Below, piece after piece: positions 1 to 10,046 of a DNA stretch of 64,000 bases (positions are counted from its first letter, which is position 1; every line of letters begins with the position of its first letter). Position numbers and translations under genes: made by a program. Origin of the DNA: Tolypocladium sp. Sup5 PDA-1 (lineage: Eukaryota > Ascomycota > Sordariomycetes > Hypocreales > Ophiocordycipitaceae); assembly GCA_000750105.3 (NCBI GenBank), contig JPHH03000014.1:310001-374000 (forward strand), written 5' to 3'. Under the pieces are notes generated by a model, which was not told the origin of the DNA, did not search any database, and saw nothing but the letters and a program-made list of their open reading frames with translations.

Positions 1-95
1 CTCCGCCTCCTCCTCCCCCATCTGGCGAGGCTCCTCCGCCTCCGCCTCCGACCAACCAGCCGCCGCCGCCTCCTCCTCCCGGCGCCTAGTCTGAA
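1..95 (+). other. CCTCCG-rich tail of an off-window gene (partial)
   Basis: The first 90 bases are a CCT/CCG repeat. In frame 3 it reads as two runs of six prolines separated by a short Ser-Gly-Glu-Ala linker, then Thr-Asn-Gln, and stops at TGA 93-95. This would fit the end of a proline-rich protein whose body lies to the left. The other frames are also open, so frame and strand are uncertain, and a purely non-coding repeat is possible. Confidence 0.3.
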
Positions 96-516
96 TCCGA
101 GGTACCGATCGAGCCCGTCGCTAACTACTGATGCTTGACTGGAAGCGGCCGCAACAAGATACTCACAATCAGACACAGGGCAGTTTGGCCCTCTTGGCGA
201 GTTGGTCTCGGTGTAATTCAGTTCGCGTCACGTCGATTGCAGTTTTCGATATCCGTCATGTTTGTGGAGCAGGTGCCGGCACAACAGATTGAGGTGCGAG
301 CCAGCTTTCGTGGAGGCAACCCTCATTTCAAAGGTAACAGGGAAACGGCGTCAACGGACTAATTGCACAGGCACTGTACTATAGCTGCTGCTTTGCTGCT
401 TTAATTAGGTAGAAGAAGAGAAAAATCGGTGGTCGTACTCTGGGGTTGCATTGTTTGTGTGACTTGGTGGTCCATTCAAGCCAGGCATGAAGCCATGACC
501 GTGCGACGTCCTGCTG

Positions 517-667
517 TACCCGTTGGTTGGACTAGCGGAGATAACATACAGTAGTGTTGGTTTTCCTAGCGGAGACCAACTTACTAGGGGGGACCAACTT
601 AACTTTAGTTGTTGGTTTTCCTAGCGGAGTTAGTTGGTCTCCGCTACCTAGGTCCAACCAACGGGTA
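517..667. mobile_element. Small MITE-like element with terminal inverted repeats and TA target site
   Basis: Both ends carry the same 16-bp inverted repeat (TACCCGTTGGTTGGAC, 517-532, and its reverse complement at 652-667). After a 5-base indel the repeat continues as GGAGA. The outermost bases are TA on both sides, as expected for TA target-site duplication by Tc1/mariner/pogo-type transposases. The inside has no coding capacity and carries a direct repeat, GTTGGTTTTCCTAGCGGAG, near 555 and 611. The flanking 91-516 and 668-1072 contain no gene I can support. It is called non-autonomous from its size (about 150 bp); the family is inference. Confidence 0.7.
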
Positions 668-1072
668 TTAGCGTTCTGTGGCACTGCCTGTGGCTCTGGC
701 CGCTGCTGGAAATCCGAGAGTGACGTTGGGTCCACCCACTCAGCTATCCACCCCAGCCGGGAAGCTGCGACCGAGGCGGGCGGCAAGCACTTCGTAGCAC
801 GACACCTCCGCTCCCTTCTTTCATCTTTCAACACCGTGGATGTGCTGTTACGCAGCAACATCTCCTACCCGCCACCTATACATACCTAGTTGCACGGCCA
901 GCTCCGACGACGAGGTACGCGCAGCATGATCCTGCAGAACCACCTGTTGCTCCGATAGTTCTTGGCATCGCGTGCTGCCTGCCCCTCTCACCTCCTCAAA
1001 CCCCTTCTCGAGCCCTCGCCCAGAGCATTGATATCCCGTCTTGAGCTTCGCCACCAGCGCCTTTGCTGCATC

Positions 1073-4000
1073 ATGAAGTGCGGCAACCCATTCGCCTTCC
1101 GGCCCGGCCCGGTTACCTTCTGGACCACCGTAATCTACCTCGCCGTCGTCGTCCCCCTGCTCTACGTCCACGAAACGGTTCCTTCTGCGCCATCTGACAA
1201 GGCCCTCTATCCTGGGATTAACCTGACAGAGGCATGGCTTGATCTACAGACCATTACTAGGACCCATCATCCGTATAACAGCCATGAGAATGACCGCGTT
1301 CGCGAGTTCCTCATCGACCGCTCGAAGCAGATCCTGGATCGCAACGGGGCGGCGTATGCGACGGAGATGTCTGGCGGAGTGGCTTGGAGACACAGGTGCG
1401 TGCAATATCCAAGATGCGAATGCTTGTGTTGTTTGGTTTTGCCAGTTTCGCTGACGAGGTGCAGTCTAGAAACTTCCGCCGACGGCCAAGTGGGCGATAC
1501 TCCCAGGTCAACAGCGAAAGCGCCCGGGGCCACCATCTTCGACGATCGCATATCCAACGTTACATACACCTACAAAGGCGCGTCAGGATGGATTGGCCAA
1601 TACTTTGAAGGCAGTAACTTCTACGTGTACATCCACGGCAAGGAGGACCCCGAAGGTGACTGGTGGCAGTCTGAGGTGGGATTCACAGCTTCGCGCCGTA
1701 CTGGTGGCGTTCTTGTGAACTGCCACTTTGATTCGTACGTCATCGCTGGACTCCTTTCTTCCGTTGTGTTTGTCACTGAATTTCATCTCCAGGGTATCGA
1801 CCGGTTATGGAGCCACTGATGATGGCATGGCGTGTGTGTCGATGCTGCAGCTGCTCAGCTACTTCACCTCGGAAGGCCGCCAGCCAAAGAACGGCATCGT
1901 TCTGCTCTTCAACAACGCCGAGGAGGACGGCCTCTTGGGCGCCCGCGCATTTGGCTACAGCCCGTTGCTCAAGTTCTGCCACACATTTGTCAATCTCGAG
2001 GGAGCTGGGGCGGGCGGCCGTGCCATGCTGTTTCGTACGACGGATCTTCAAACTGCAGAGGCGTATGGCACAAGCCCTCACCCCTTCGGCTCCGTTGTTG
2101 CGGCAAATGCCTTTGAGAGAGGCGTAATCAAGAGCGGCACCGACTATGAGGTGTTTGCTGGCACTTTTGGCCAGCGCGGGCTGGACATTGCCTTCTATGA
2201 GCAGCGCTCACGCTATCACACGGAAGAGGACGATGCACGTCACACCTCCATCGACAGCATTTGGCATATGCTCTCAGCGGCCTTGGCGTCAACAGAGACA
2301 CTGTCCAAGACAACCAGCACCATCTTCAATGGCCCTCGCTCTGACGGAAGGAAGGACCTTGTCCAGAACGGCAGGCCAACTGAGGGCGTCTGGTTTGACT
2401 GGTTCGGCAGTGCGTGGGCCGCATTCCCGCTTAGAGGGCTGTTTGCCTGGTCCTTGACGCTCCTCGTTGCCACGCCGCTGGTGCTCCTCGTAGTGACCTA
2501 CTTGTTGATACGGAACGACAAGTACTACTTCTTTGCTAGGGACATCAAGATGCACTCGGAACTTGACGAGGACCCAGTCGCCTTGGGAGGATGGAGAGGC
2601 TTCTTCCGCTTCCCTCTCGCATTGGTCTTTGCTGGCGCCTCGACTGTTGCGTCGGTGTATCTGCTCGCAAAGTTCAACCCGCTCATTGTATACAGTAGTG
2701 GCTACGCCGTGTAAGTCACCAATGGCGAATCACTCATGGGCTCTTGTTTTGCTGACAATTGCGCAGTTGGGCGATGATGATATCGCTGTTCTATTTCACC
2801 TTCTGGCTGATCATGCGCGGATCGAGCTTCGTTCGACCCAGCGCGCTTCACCGGGGCTTCGTCATGGTTTGGCTCTTCATAATTACGTGGATTATCCAGG
2901 TGTTTGCCGCCGTCGCCGAGGATCGGATGCACATTGGCGCTCTCTACTTTTCCGCATTTCTTCACACGGCAGTCTTTGTGTCATTGCTGGTCTCTTTGCT
3001 GGAACAATTTGCGCTGCCAGGCAAGCACGATTTCGCTCGTCAGCTTCACGACGCGCACCAGGATGAAGACCTACTCGCCGCCCACGAAGGGGACGATGCT
3101 CCGATCGCCGAAGAGGGCAATGACGAAGCCAACGCAGACGATGAGGCCGGCGACGATGCAGCGAGTCCGACGGAGACCACACCGCTTAGGGCCGGTGAAC
3201 AGGGGTACGGTTCGAACAGCCCGACGACGTTTGCCAGCACGTACCGGCGGTCCGTCGCGGCAGAAACACCGGCGGCGCCCAGCATGCGGAGCTATCCGCC
3301 GTACGAGCACGAGCAGTCCTGGTCAGGGCGGCTCCCAACCTGGACCTGGTTCATGCAGCTGCTGCTCCTCGCACCGGTGCACGTCATCCTACTCGGGAAC
3401 CTTGGTCTTGTTCAAACAACGTCGATGGCGATGACGGGTACGGATGGCAGCAGCTTGCTGGCCCCGTTGATGGGGGTCGGCGTTATGAGTATCCTGTTGC
3501 TGCTTCCCCTGACGCCCTTTATCCACAGGGTCACCCACCACGTTCCCGTGTTTCTCCTCCTTGTCTTCATGGGTACGCTCATTTACAACCTGGCTGCGTT
3601 CCCCTTTTCCAACAACAATCGCTTCAAGCTCAGGTTCCAGCAGACTGTCGATCTCGACAAGGGGACCAACGTCGTCGCGTTGACAGGTTTAGAGGGCTTC
3701 GTCCGACCCGTCATCGCGTCTGTTCCGGCGGCTGCGGGGCAGGAGATTAAGTGCCACGGGTCAGATGCAACGGGTCTCGTGGATTGCCTATACGACGCGT
3801 CTTCCCTGCCGCCCAACCCTGCCGATGGTGAAAATCTCGAAAGTCTGGTTTCGGTGAAGGCTGCCAAGTCATCCGACGGAAGGTCTGCCAGCCTCCAGAT
3901 CGGTGCCTTGAACACGAGGATGTGCTACCTCGATGTCTCGGACCCCGTTTTTGGCTTTTCCGTTGAAGGTGGTGGCGCCAGAGATGACCGATTTGGCGCT

Positions 4001-4381
4001 TTGCCTGCGGATGGCTTTCAGCACCTGCAAATATGGCGACGGACATGGGATGGACATTGGAATGTGACGCTACAGTTAACTGATGGTGGTCGCGCAAGAG
4101 CAGGCGATACCCTTCAAGTGAAGCCCGAAGTCGAAGATCTCGAAGAGCCTGCCGATGGCGAGCTCAAACTTGGGTCGGCCGCGGCTGCATCTTCCACGTC
4201 CATCAGCGAACAGGCCAATCCACTTGAGGTGACAGTCAGGTGCGTTTGGGACGATGCGAACAAGGCAGCCAAGATTCCAGCGCTGCACGAGTTGATGAAG
4301 TATATGCCCAAGTGGGCCATTGTCACGAAGAAGGCCCTTGGGCTCGTGCAGGTAAAGAAGACGTACAAGGTGCCTTCTTGA
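1073..4381 (+). CDS. PFF1: Vacuolar membrane zinc protease, M28 family (Pff1 type)
   Basis: Exons 1073-1395, 1465-1734, 1793-2710 and 2767-4381 join in frame to give 1041 aa. The N-terminus has one membrane segment right after a short cytosolic start (FWTTVIYLAVVVPLLYV). The M28 peptidase domain follows, with visible zinc and catalytic residues: His in HFDS, Asp-Asp in ATDDG (split from HFDS by intron 2), Glu-Glu in NNAEEDGLLGA, Glu in NLEGAG, and His in YHTEEDD. After about residue 400 come several hydrophobic segments, an acidic linker (around nt 3060-3180), more membrane spans, and a C-terminal lumenal domain. Length and layout match the fungal Pff1/YBR074W family of multi-pass vacuolar metalloproteases. 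The physiological substrate is not known to me. Neighbours give no functional hint. Confidence 0.92.
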
Positions 4382-4461
4382 GCGGCCCACCCTGTCATCG
4401 AGTAGAGCTACTGATAGTGAATTAATGCTAAATATTGATGCTGCAAGATGGAAATTGCGTC

Positions 4462-5416
4462 TCAGTTGTGTGCTGCCCTATACTCAGTCCCACAATCTCC
4501 CAGCTTCCGGAACAGGGCGTCTGTCTTTTCGCCGGCGCTCCCCAACGCGGCTGCATTGATGGTCAACATGTCCTCGCCACTGAGTTGCCACCCAAATACT
4601 CCAAGGTTATCTGCACAGCGGCTCGAGACCCCGAGTCTTGTTCCCACGAGGACAGCGCCGACGGCAGATTGCTGGAGGACCCATTTGGTCGCCACGTTGG
4701 TGACGCTGACGCCATGCTTCTCAGCGATGCGCGAGAGGGCGGCCAGGAGGGACTGGAACTCGGCCCAAGTGCCCCAGGTGTTTATCACGTCGAGGTACTT
4801 GCGCTGCGAAGGGGTCAGGGGGTTCTTTTCGGAGTATGGCTCCGGAGATTGCTGCTCGAGCCACTGTTCGGCGAGGAAGCCGCCGCACTGCAAAGTAGTT
4901 GTTGTAAGTGATGTATGTGGTCTGGGGTATGAGGCGAGACGAGACGTACGAGTGACCCATAGGTGAGGAGCTTGAGGTTATACTTGGTACAGACGCGGGT
5001 CATTCTCCGGAGCGGTCGTGAGTCGATGAGGGAGAACTGGGCTGACTGTGAGCAGCTGAGGCGTGGCGGTACCTTGTTGTGTACGCACCTGTACTTGGTT
5101 GGATACAATCCCGACGTCTCCGCTCTTTGACAGGAGATACTCGCACACCTCCTCCGTGTGCTCCGCGTCAAAGTTGCATAGGCCAACGGTCGAGACTAGC
5201 TGCGGGTGGCTCTTTGTTAGGACAACCAGCTCGTGCAGAACCTGCAGGTACTCCTTTGCCTCGTACTGTCACGCGTTGCAGTCAGTCAGTGAGTATTGAC
5301 CGGGGGCGGCGGAGGAGATGCGTACGTCGTGCCAGTGGAACTGCAGCAAGTCGGCTCGCCCGCGCAACCGGCGGCACCGCTCCATGACGGCGGAGAAGAC
5401 CAACGGGGTGCTGACA
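4462..5416 (-). pseudogene. Aldo/keto reductase, C-terminal part only
   Basis: Reading leftward, exons of about 5416-5326, 5265-5089, 5036-4950 and 4887-4462 join cleanly (introns 52-62 nt with good borders). They give a conserved fungal NADP-dependent aldo/keto reductase C-terminus: LLQFHWHDYEAKEYL, VGLCNFDAEHTEE, GIVSNQVQFSLIDSRPL, LLTYGSLCGGFLAEQWL, ending at TAG 4464-4462. The N-terminal roughly 80-110 residues of the barrel, where the catalytic Asp/Tyr/Lys normally lie, cannot be found upstream. Immediately above VSTPLVF the sequence belongs to a different, out-of-frame protein. I therefore read it as a truncated copy, probably non-functional. A long unusual intron or a chimeric transcript is the alternative. 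Confidence 0.65.
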
Positions 5417-6087
5417 GGGCGGGTACGAAAGCCGCGAGGCGACGCAGTACTCGCGGCAGGAGTCGAAGCTCGCGAGGAGGGATTCAAGATGGCCCCCGAG
5501 GTCGCTCGCTGACGCGGGGGATGTCTCCTTGAGGGCCTGCATGGCCTGGACGACGTCGCCCGCGAAGCGATGCAGCAGCCCACCCAGGGCGGAGTCGGCG
5601 CTCCACGATGCACCCGCGCGGGCTATGGATGTCGTAAAGTGCGTCAGGCTACGTACGTAATTACCTCGCCGTCAACATCGTCACGCATGAGCAGATTCCA
5701 GGGGGGGTCTCGGCGGGCGACGAACTACGGGATGGCCTGCTCGGCGAGCTTGGCGGCAAAGAGGCACCGCGTCAGAGCGAGGTACTCGGCACACTCGCCA
5801 GACACGCAGTCTGCCCGTGGGAAGAGCGCGGGCGGCTCGGTGAGCGGCGGCGCGGACGCCTGCAGGCGGGTGCGGATGTGGTGCGCAAAGGGCGTCTGGA
5901 CGGCAGGGCCGCGGGCGATGAGAGCTCGCAGCGCGGAGCGGAGGTATTCGGGCGGGACTGCGCATCGCGTGGGTTGGTGTTGCGGCGAGGATGAAGGATA
6001 GGGGTTGGGCCTGGGGTGATGGCCCGTGGTTGAAGACTTGCGGTTCGATATCAGGACGTCGTCCATCATGTTGCTGGGTGCGGTCAA
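5417..6087 (-). CDS. Uncharacterised protein, disrupted, abutting the aldo/keto reductase fragment
   Basis: The ORF starts at ATG 6087 and runs to an in-frame TAG at 5727-5725. The encoded segment (EYLRSALRALIARGPAVQ, then SGECAEYLALTRCLFAAKLAEQAIP) looks like real protein and is helical. A second coherent stretch lies lower, about 5600-5430 (ADSALGGLLHRFAGDVVQAM and LESLLASFDSCREYC), in another frame. They could be joined by an intron 5728-5601 (GTAG..GGAG), but the borders are not convincing. I do not recognise the family. No domain or signal peptide is visible. The lower segment ends exactly where aldo/keto reductase homology begins. Confidence 0.35.
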
Positions 6088-6594
6088 CGTCCGTGTTGGA
6101 TGGAGAGTGCAGGGCGCGGTGGCTTACACGTGGCCGCCCATCCTGGAGACCTGTCTATGGCGCGTCCCGACCGGAGACTATACAGCGTGGAGGGGTTGGG
6201 AGTCGAGGTTGTTGTTGTTGATGGCTTCTAGATAGGGCCATGTCTGTGACGCTCGGCCGAAGTAAGAAGGTGCGTGAGCATCATTGGCTGGGAGTTGCTC
6301 GCGCAGGAATTAACCAAGTTACTAATACTAGGTACGAACACTACTCGTACATGCAACCCTGCGAGGTTCAATGCCTCCGGGCTCCGCAAGTCGTTGTCGC
6401 GACTTACGACGGCGAGGGTGAGGATGGACTCGGTTGCAAGTTGATGAGCCGCCCTGCGCGTCTGCATTCGGCTCGGCCCGTCAGGTACGGCCTCGGCTGC
6501 CCCACCGCCAGAATCCATCCAGACAACCCCAGTGCTCAGCGCCCAGCGCTCACCGCGCACCAAAGCCTCGACGAAGCACCAACTTGCAAGCGAC
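6088..6594. promoter_or_regulatory. Divergent spacer upstream of the lipid-droplet hydrolase
   Basis: No gene is visible in this stretch. It separates the disrupted minus-strand gene from the plus-strand hydrolase and presumably carries the hydrolase promoter. I saw no clear TATA box or binding site. Confidence 0.4.
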
Positions 6595-7772
6595 ATGCAG
6601 TCCTCGGCACCACCGCCTCGCCGCAAAACGCTCGAGCCCGCAGGCAGCGACGGCGCCATGCCGTCCTCCATCTGGCTGCCCTCGGAGCTGCGGGACGCCA
6701 AGCGGCGCGCCCTCGTTTACTTTGTGTGCGGCAACCCGGGCCTCGTCGGCTTCTACGCCGACTTCCTCGACGCGCTGCGCGGCATGCTCGACGCGTCCGA
6801 GGACGGGTCCGGGGCGCGCACCGCGTACGACGTCTACGGCAGGAACCTGCTCGGCTTCAGCGACGCCGAGCACGAGCCGTTTGGGCCCGGCCGCCCGGGG
6901 CCGTGGGACCTGGACGCCCAGGTCGAGGCCATCTACGACGACGTCGCCTCGAGGGCCGAGCTCCGCGGCTCCGACTCCGACTCCGACTCCGGCTCCGGCT
7001 CCGGCTACGACTTTGTCGTCCTCGCGGGCCACTCCGTCGGCGCGTACATCGCCGTCGACATCTTCCACCGCCACGCGCGCCAGCCGGACCGCGCGCCGCG
7101 CCTCGTCCTGCGGCACGGCCTGCTGCTCTTCCCGACCATTGCCTCCATCGACGTCTCCCCCAGCGGCCGCCGCGCGCAGCTCCTGCGCCGCCTCCCGACC
7201 TTCGACACCCACGCCCACACCTACGCCTGGCTCGCCCTGCTGCCCTGGCCCCGGGCCGCCCTCTGCTGGGTCATGGCCAGCGCCATGGGCTTCTCGCCGC
7301 GCGCCGCCGACGTCGCCGCCGGGTGGCTCAAGAGCCGCGACGGCGTGCTGCAGGCGCTGCACATGGCCAGGTCGGAGCTGGACCGCATCCGCGAGGACGC
7401 CTGGGGCGAGGAGCTGTGGGAGGCGTCCGCCGAGGCCGACGACGCCGCGGCGGCGGCGGCGGCGACGCCCAGGTTCTTCCTGTTCTACGGCAAGGAGGAC
7501 CACTGGGTGGCGAGCCACGTGCGGGACGCCTTCATACGACGGCGGGCGGAGCGCGGCGGGCGGACGAGCATTTCCGTGGACGAGGGCGGCATCCCGCACG
7601 CGTTTTGCACGAGTGAGCGTGAGTTTCTGCGTGCCAGGTGCTTCGACGCCTAGGCCCGTCGCGTGTCTTATGTTGTGTCCGTAAGCTGACGAGACGTGCA
7701 GATAACAGCTGGCTGGTTGCGAAGCGGGTGCATGGGTGGATCGAGGAGATTGAGCGCGGGAGCAGAGCCTGA
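6595..7772 (+). CDS. Lipid droplet-associated hydrolase (LDAH family)
   Basis: Exons 6595-7612 and 7702-7772 (intron of 89 nt) give 362 aa. The protein is an alpha/beta hydrolase: oxyanion-side motif YFVCGNPGLVGFY near residue 45, nucleophile elbow GHSVGA with Ser about 147, acid in FYGKEDHW, and catalytic His in GIPHAF, which lies just before the intron. This order and spacing match the LDAH/UPF0554 family that sits on lipid droplets; substrate in fungi is not settled. Residues about 125-137 are a Ser-Asp/Ser-Gly run encoded by a CCGACT/CCGGCT hexamer repeat (about 6970-7004), which probably varies between strains. An upstream in-frame ATG at 6532 exists, but 6595 gives the family-like start. 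Confidence in family is high and in biological role moderate. Confidence 0.85.
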
Positions 7773-9411
7773 GCGTCGAACGGGCAGAGGCCGCCTCTGT
7801 GCAGTTCCCCTGTTCCGAGTTCTCCTGTCCCGAGAGTCAGCGCCACCAAGGCAGCGCGTCCCCCTCCGTCCATGCCGGGTCAATGATCCTCTCCATACCG
7901 TCATACAGGTTTTATGGCGCGTGCGTCTGAGCAGACGACGACGGCGAAAGGGAGGCGTGTAGTCCGTACGTACTCGGTACTGACGGCGTGAGACGCCTCA
8001 GGTGAGCAGTTGGGCTTGCGCTTAGGGTTGGCTCGGCGTTACCGTGTGCTGCTCATCGATGATGCCCTCCTCTCTCTGTGCGAGGCAAAAGGGGCGTCAT
8101 TCCCAGACATGGCGTCGTCGGGGGGGTGCCTCGTCGAGTCAAAGACAGGTGGTATACGGACTACTTTGTACGAATATCGTATCACAGCAGCAGCGTAGCA
8201 GCGCTGTGTCTGCATCTGCAACACCACACAAGCCAGCCTTCAAGCTTTGTTGTGCCGAGTTGCTCGGCTCGCTTCCCCAGCCAGCCAGCCATTCAATAGC
8301 ACCTCGCAAGCGACCGCTGGGACTGCACTGCACCCCCCGCGCGCTCACACGCCCCCACCATCGGACCGCCCGTCCATGCTTCCCGTAGGCCGTATAGAGT
8401 ATCCGTGCCTACCTAAGCATCAACATAAGCAAGGGCCAACGCACTCGACTTCAACGGGTACCTGGCAGGCGCAAACGCCGCCATCCGCTCGTGGCAAAGA
8501 AGCAGAGGGGGGAACATGGGAAAAGGACTGTTCCCGGCCGATCCTCCTCCTCGCCAACCAAGTTGCCAAGGTAGCTAGCCTCTCCTCACGAAAAGACCCC
8601 CAAAAAAGAGGGGAGGGTTCATCTTCTCTTCTGGCCGACTCCTGTCGACATACCTTACTTACACGACTTGACGACGACTCGTGCAATTCTGCAGCAGCGG
8701 ATGCCTGTTACGCTACCGCAAACACATGCAAAAGTGATGATGGTGGTGGCGCCGGAATCGTCGGCTGTCGGCCGCCTTTTCCTGATGCTTGCTTGGACTA
8801 GCGCCAGCCAGCTTAATTAGCCTGCGAGGCTTGATCCCAGGTACGGATACGGATACTGCTCCGTCCAAAGGTAATCTAGCAGCAACGTGGCGTCGCCTCG
8901 CCAGTCGCTCAGCTCACCGTCATCAGCTCAGACGGTCTTGCTGACGGGCAGCGCGGCGTCCGTCTGGCTGATGAGGATCGGCTGCGTGGTTTTCGAGACA
9001 TTGCCAGTGAACCTATTATTAGTCCAGCCAGCAAAATAATTACACATCGCTCAAGTGAGTCACAAGAGTTCGACTCACACACCCCGAGACCATCCTGTGG
9101 AAATGGAACCAGTATCATGGTGAGAGCCTGAGAGGAACAAGACACAAATTGTTGCATGTAGTCCGAAGACAATTAACATTATCCAGATAACTGGTTGTAT
9201 TTTCCAAGTACACTCTCCCTCTTCCGAGGGGGAATCTTGATCCAATCCAACTGATCGAAACACAAATGCCGTTTCTTCACGACTTTATATCCCATGTCCT
9301 CGACATGAGTTTCCTCCAATCCATCGCGAGAGGCTTCCCCTTTGCTTTCAAACAGAGAGCCACTCGTCATGCCCAAGAGCACATCGCGGCCGTCTTGATG
9401 GGTGAAACATC
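7773..9411. other. Gene-free spacer
   Basis: No supported gene lies here. Several open frames exist but have no coherent protein character. On the minus strand near 9010-8932 a short reading (NVSKTTQPILISQTDAALPV, then stop) looks protein-like, but I could not attach upstream exons. GTAC-type short motifs occur near 7965-7980. Confidence 0.4.
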
Positions 9412-10046
9412 TTACAGAGCCAGGACACCGAGGGCCAGAATGGCCAGGCCGCCAACGGGGGCGAAGCCAGCGGCGCCGGCAGTGATGACGGCAGAGGTGG
9501 TGGGAGCAGTGCCGTTGGTGGACTTGCTGGCAGTGGGCATCAAGGTGGTCTGGCAGTCGGTGGTGGCAGTCTTGGTAGCCGCGGCAGACGAGGCGGGAGC
9601 CGAAGCCGAAGAGACCGGGGCAGAGGAAGCCGGGGCGGAGGAGGCCGGGGCAGAAGTGGCCGGGGCAGAAGAAGCCGGGGCGGACGAGGACTTGCCGCCG
9701 CCGTTCTTGACCTCCTCGCAGAGCTTCTGGGTGGCGGGGAGGACCTTGTCTGTGATGTCACGGTTAGCCACGGAGCTTCTCCTGGAGCCAAGAGACGAGC
9801 GTGTGTCTCCCGGAGGAACTTACTGAGAGCAACGTCCGCGCCACAGGCCTTCAGGACACAGCCAGTGGCATCGCCCTGGATGGCGTCGAAGTTGGTGCAG
9901 ATGCACGTGAAGTCGTCGGTGGAGCACTTGGTGTTCTTCTTGACGGAGTCGTCAAGGCAGGGCAGAGCGCAGCTGGGGATCTCGCTGCGGCTCTGGGCGT
10001 GGGCCAGAGCGGCAAAGGCGACAGCGGCAACAGCGACGAACTTCAT
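9412..10046 (-). CDS. CFEM-domain GPI-anchored cell wall/surface protein
   Basis: Exons 10046-9824 and 9749-9412 (intron of 74 nt, phase 1) give 186 aa. A signal peptide (MKFVAVAAVAFAALAHA) is followed by a CFEM domain with all eight cysteines visible: CALPC, TKC, FTCIC, GC, KAC and LC, the last encoded in exon 2. A Ser/Ala/Pro-rich linker with repeats of the type SSAPA follows, then a small polar spacer and a C-terminal hydrophobic tail typical of a GPI signal. CFEM proteins act at the fungal surface in haem/iron capture, adhesion or host interaction; which applies here cannot be told. The Asp needed for haem-iron coordination in Candida CFEM proteins may be the one in KCSTDDFTC, but this is only a guess from position. 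Confidence 0.92.

Noticed and set aside
6240..7684. Long overlapping frames on both strands across the lipid-droplet hydrolase, rich in Arg/Ala/Pro
   Set aside because: These are shadow frames of the GC-rich hydrolase gene and have no domains.
8932..9263. Possible small minus-strand gene with a protein-like end (NVSKTTQPILISQ) and a nearby hydrophobic segment
   Set aside because: No start or splice combination gave a coherent protein, and frames do not join with plausible GT..AG borders.
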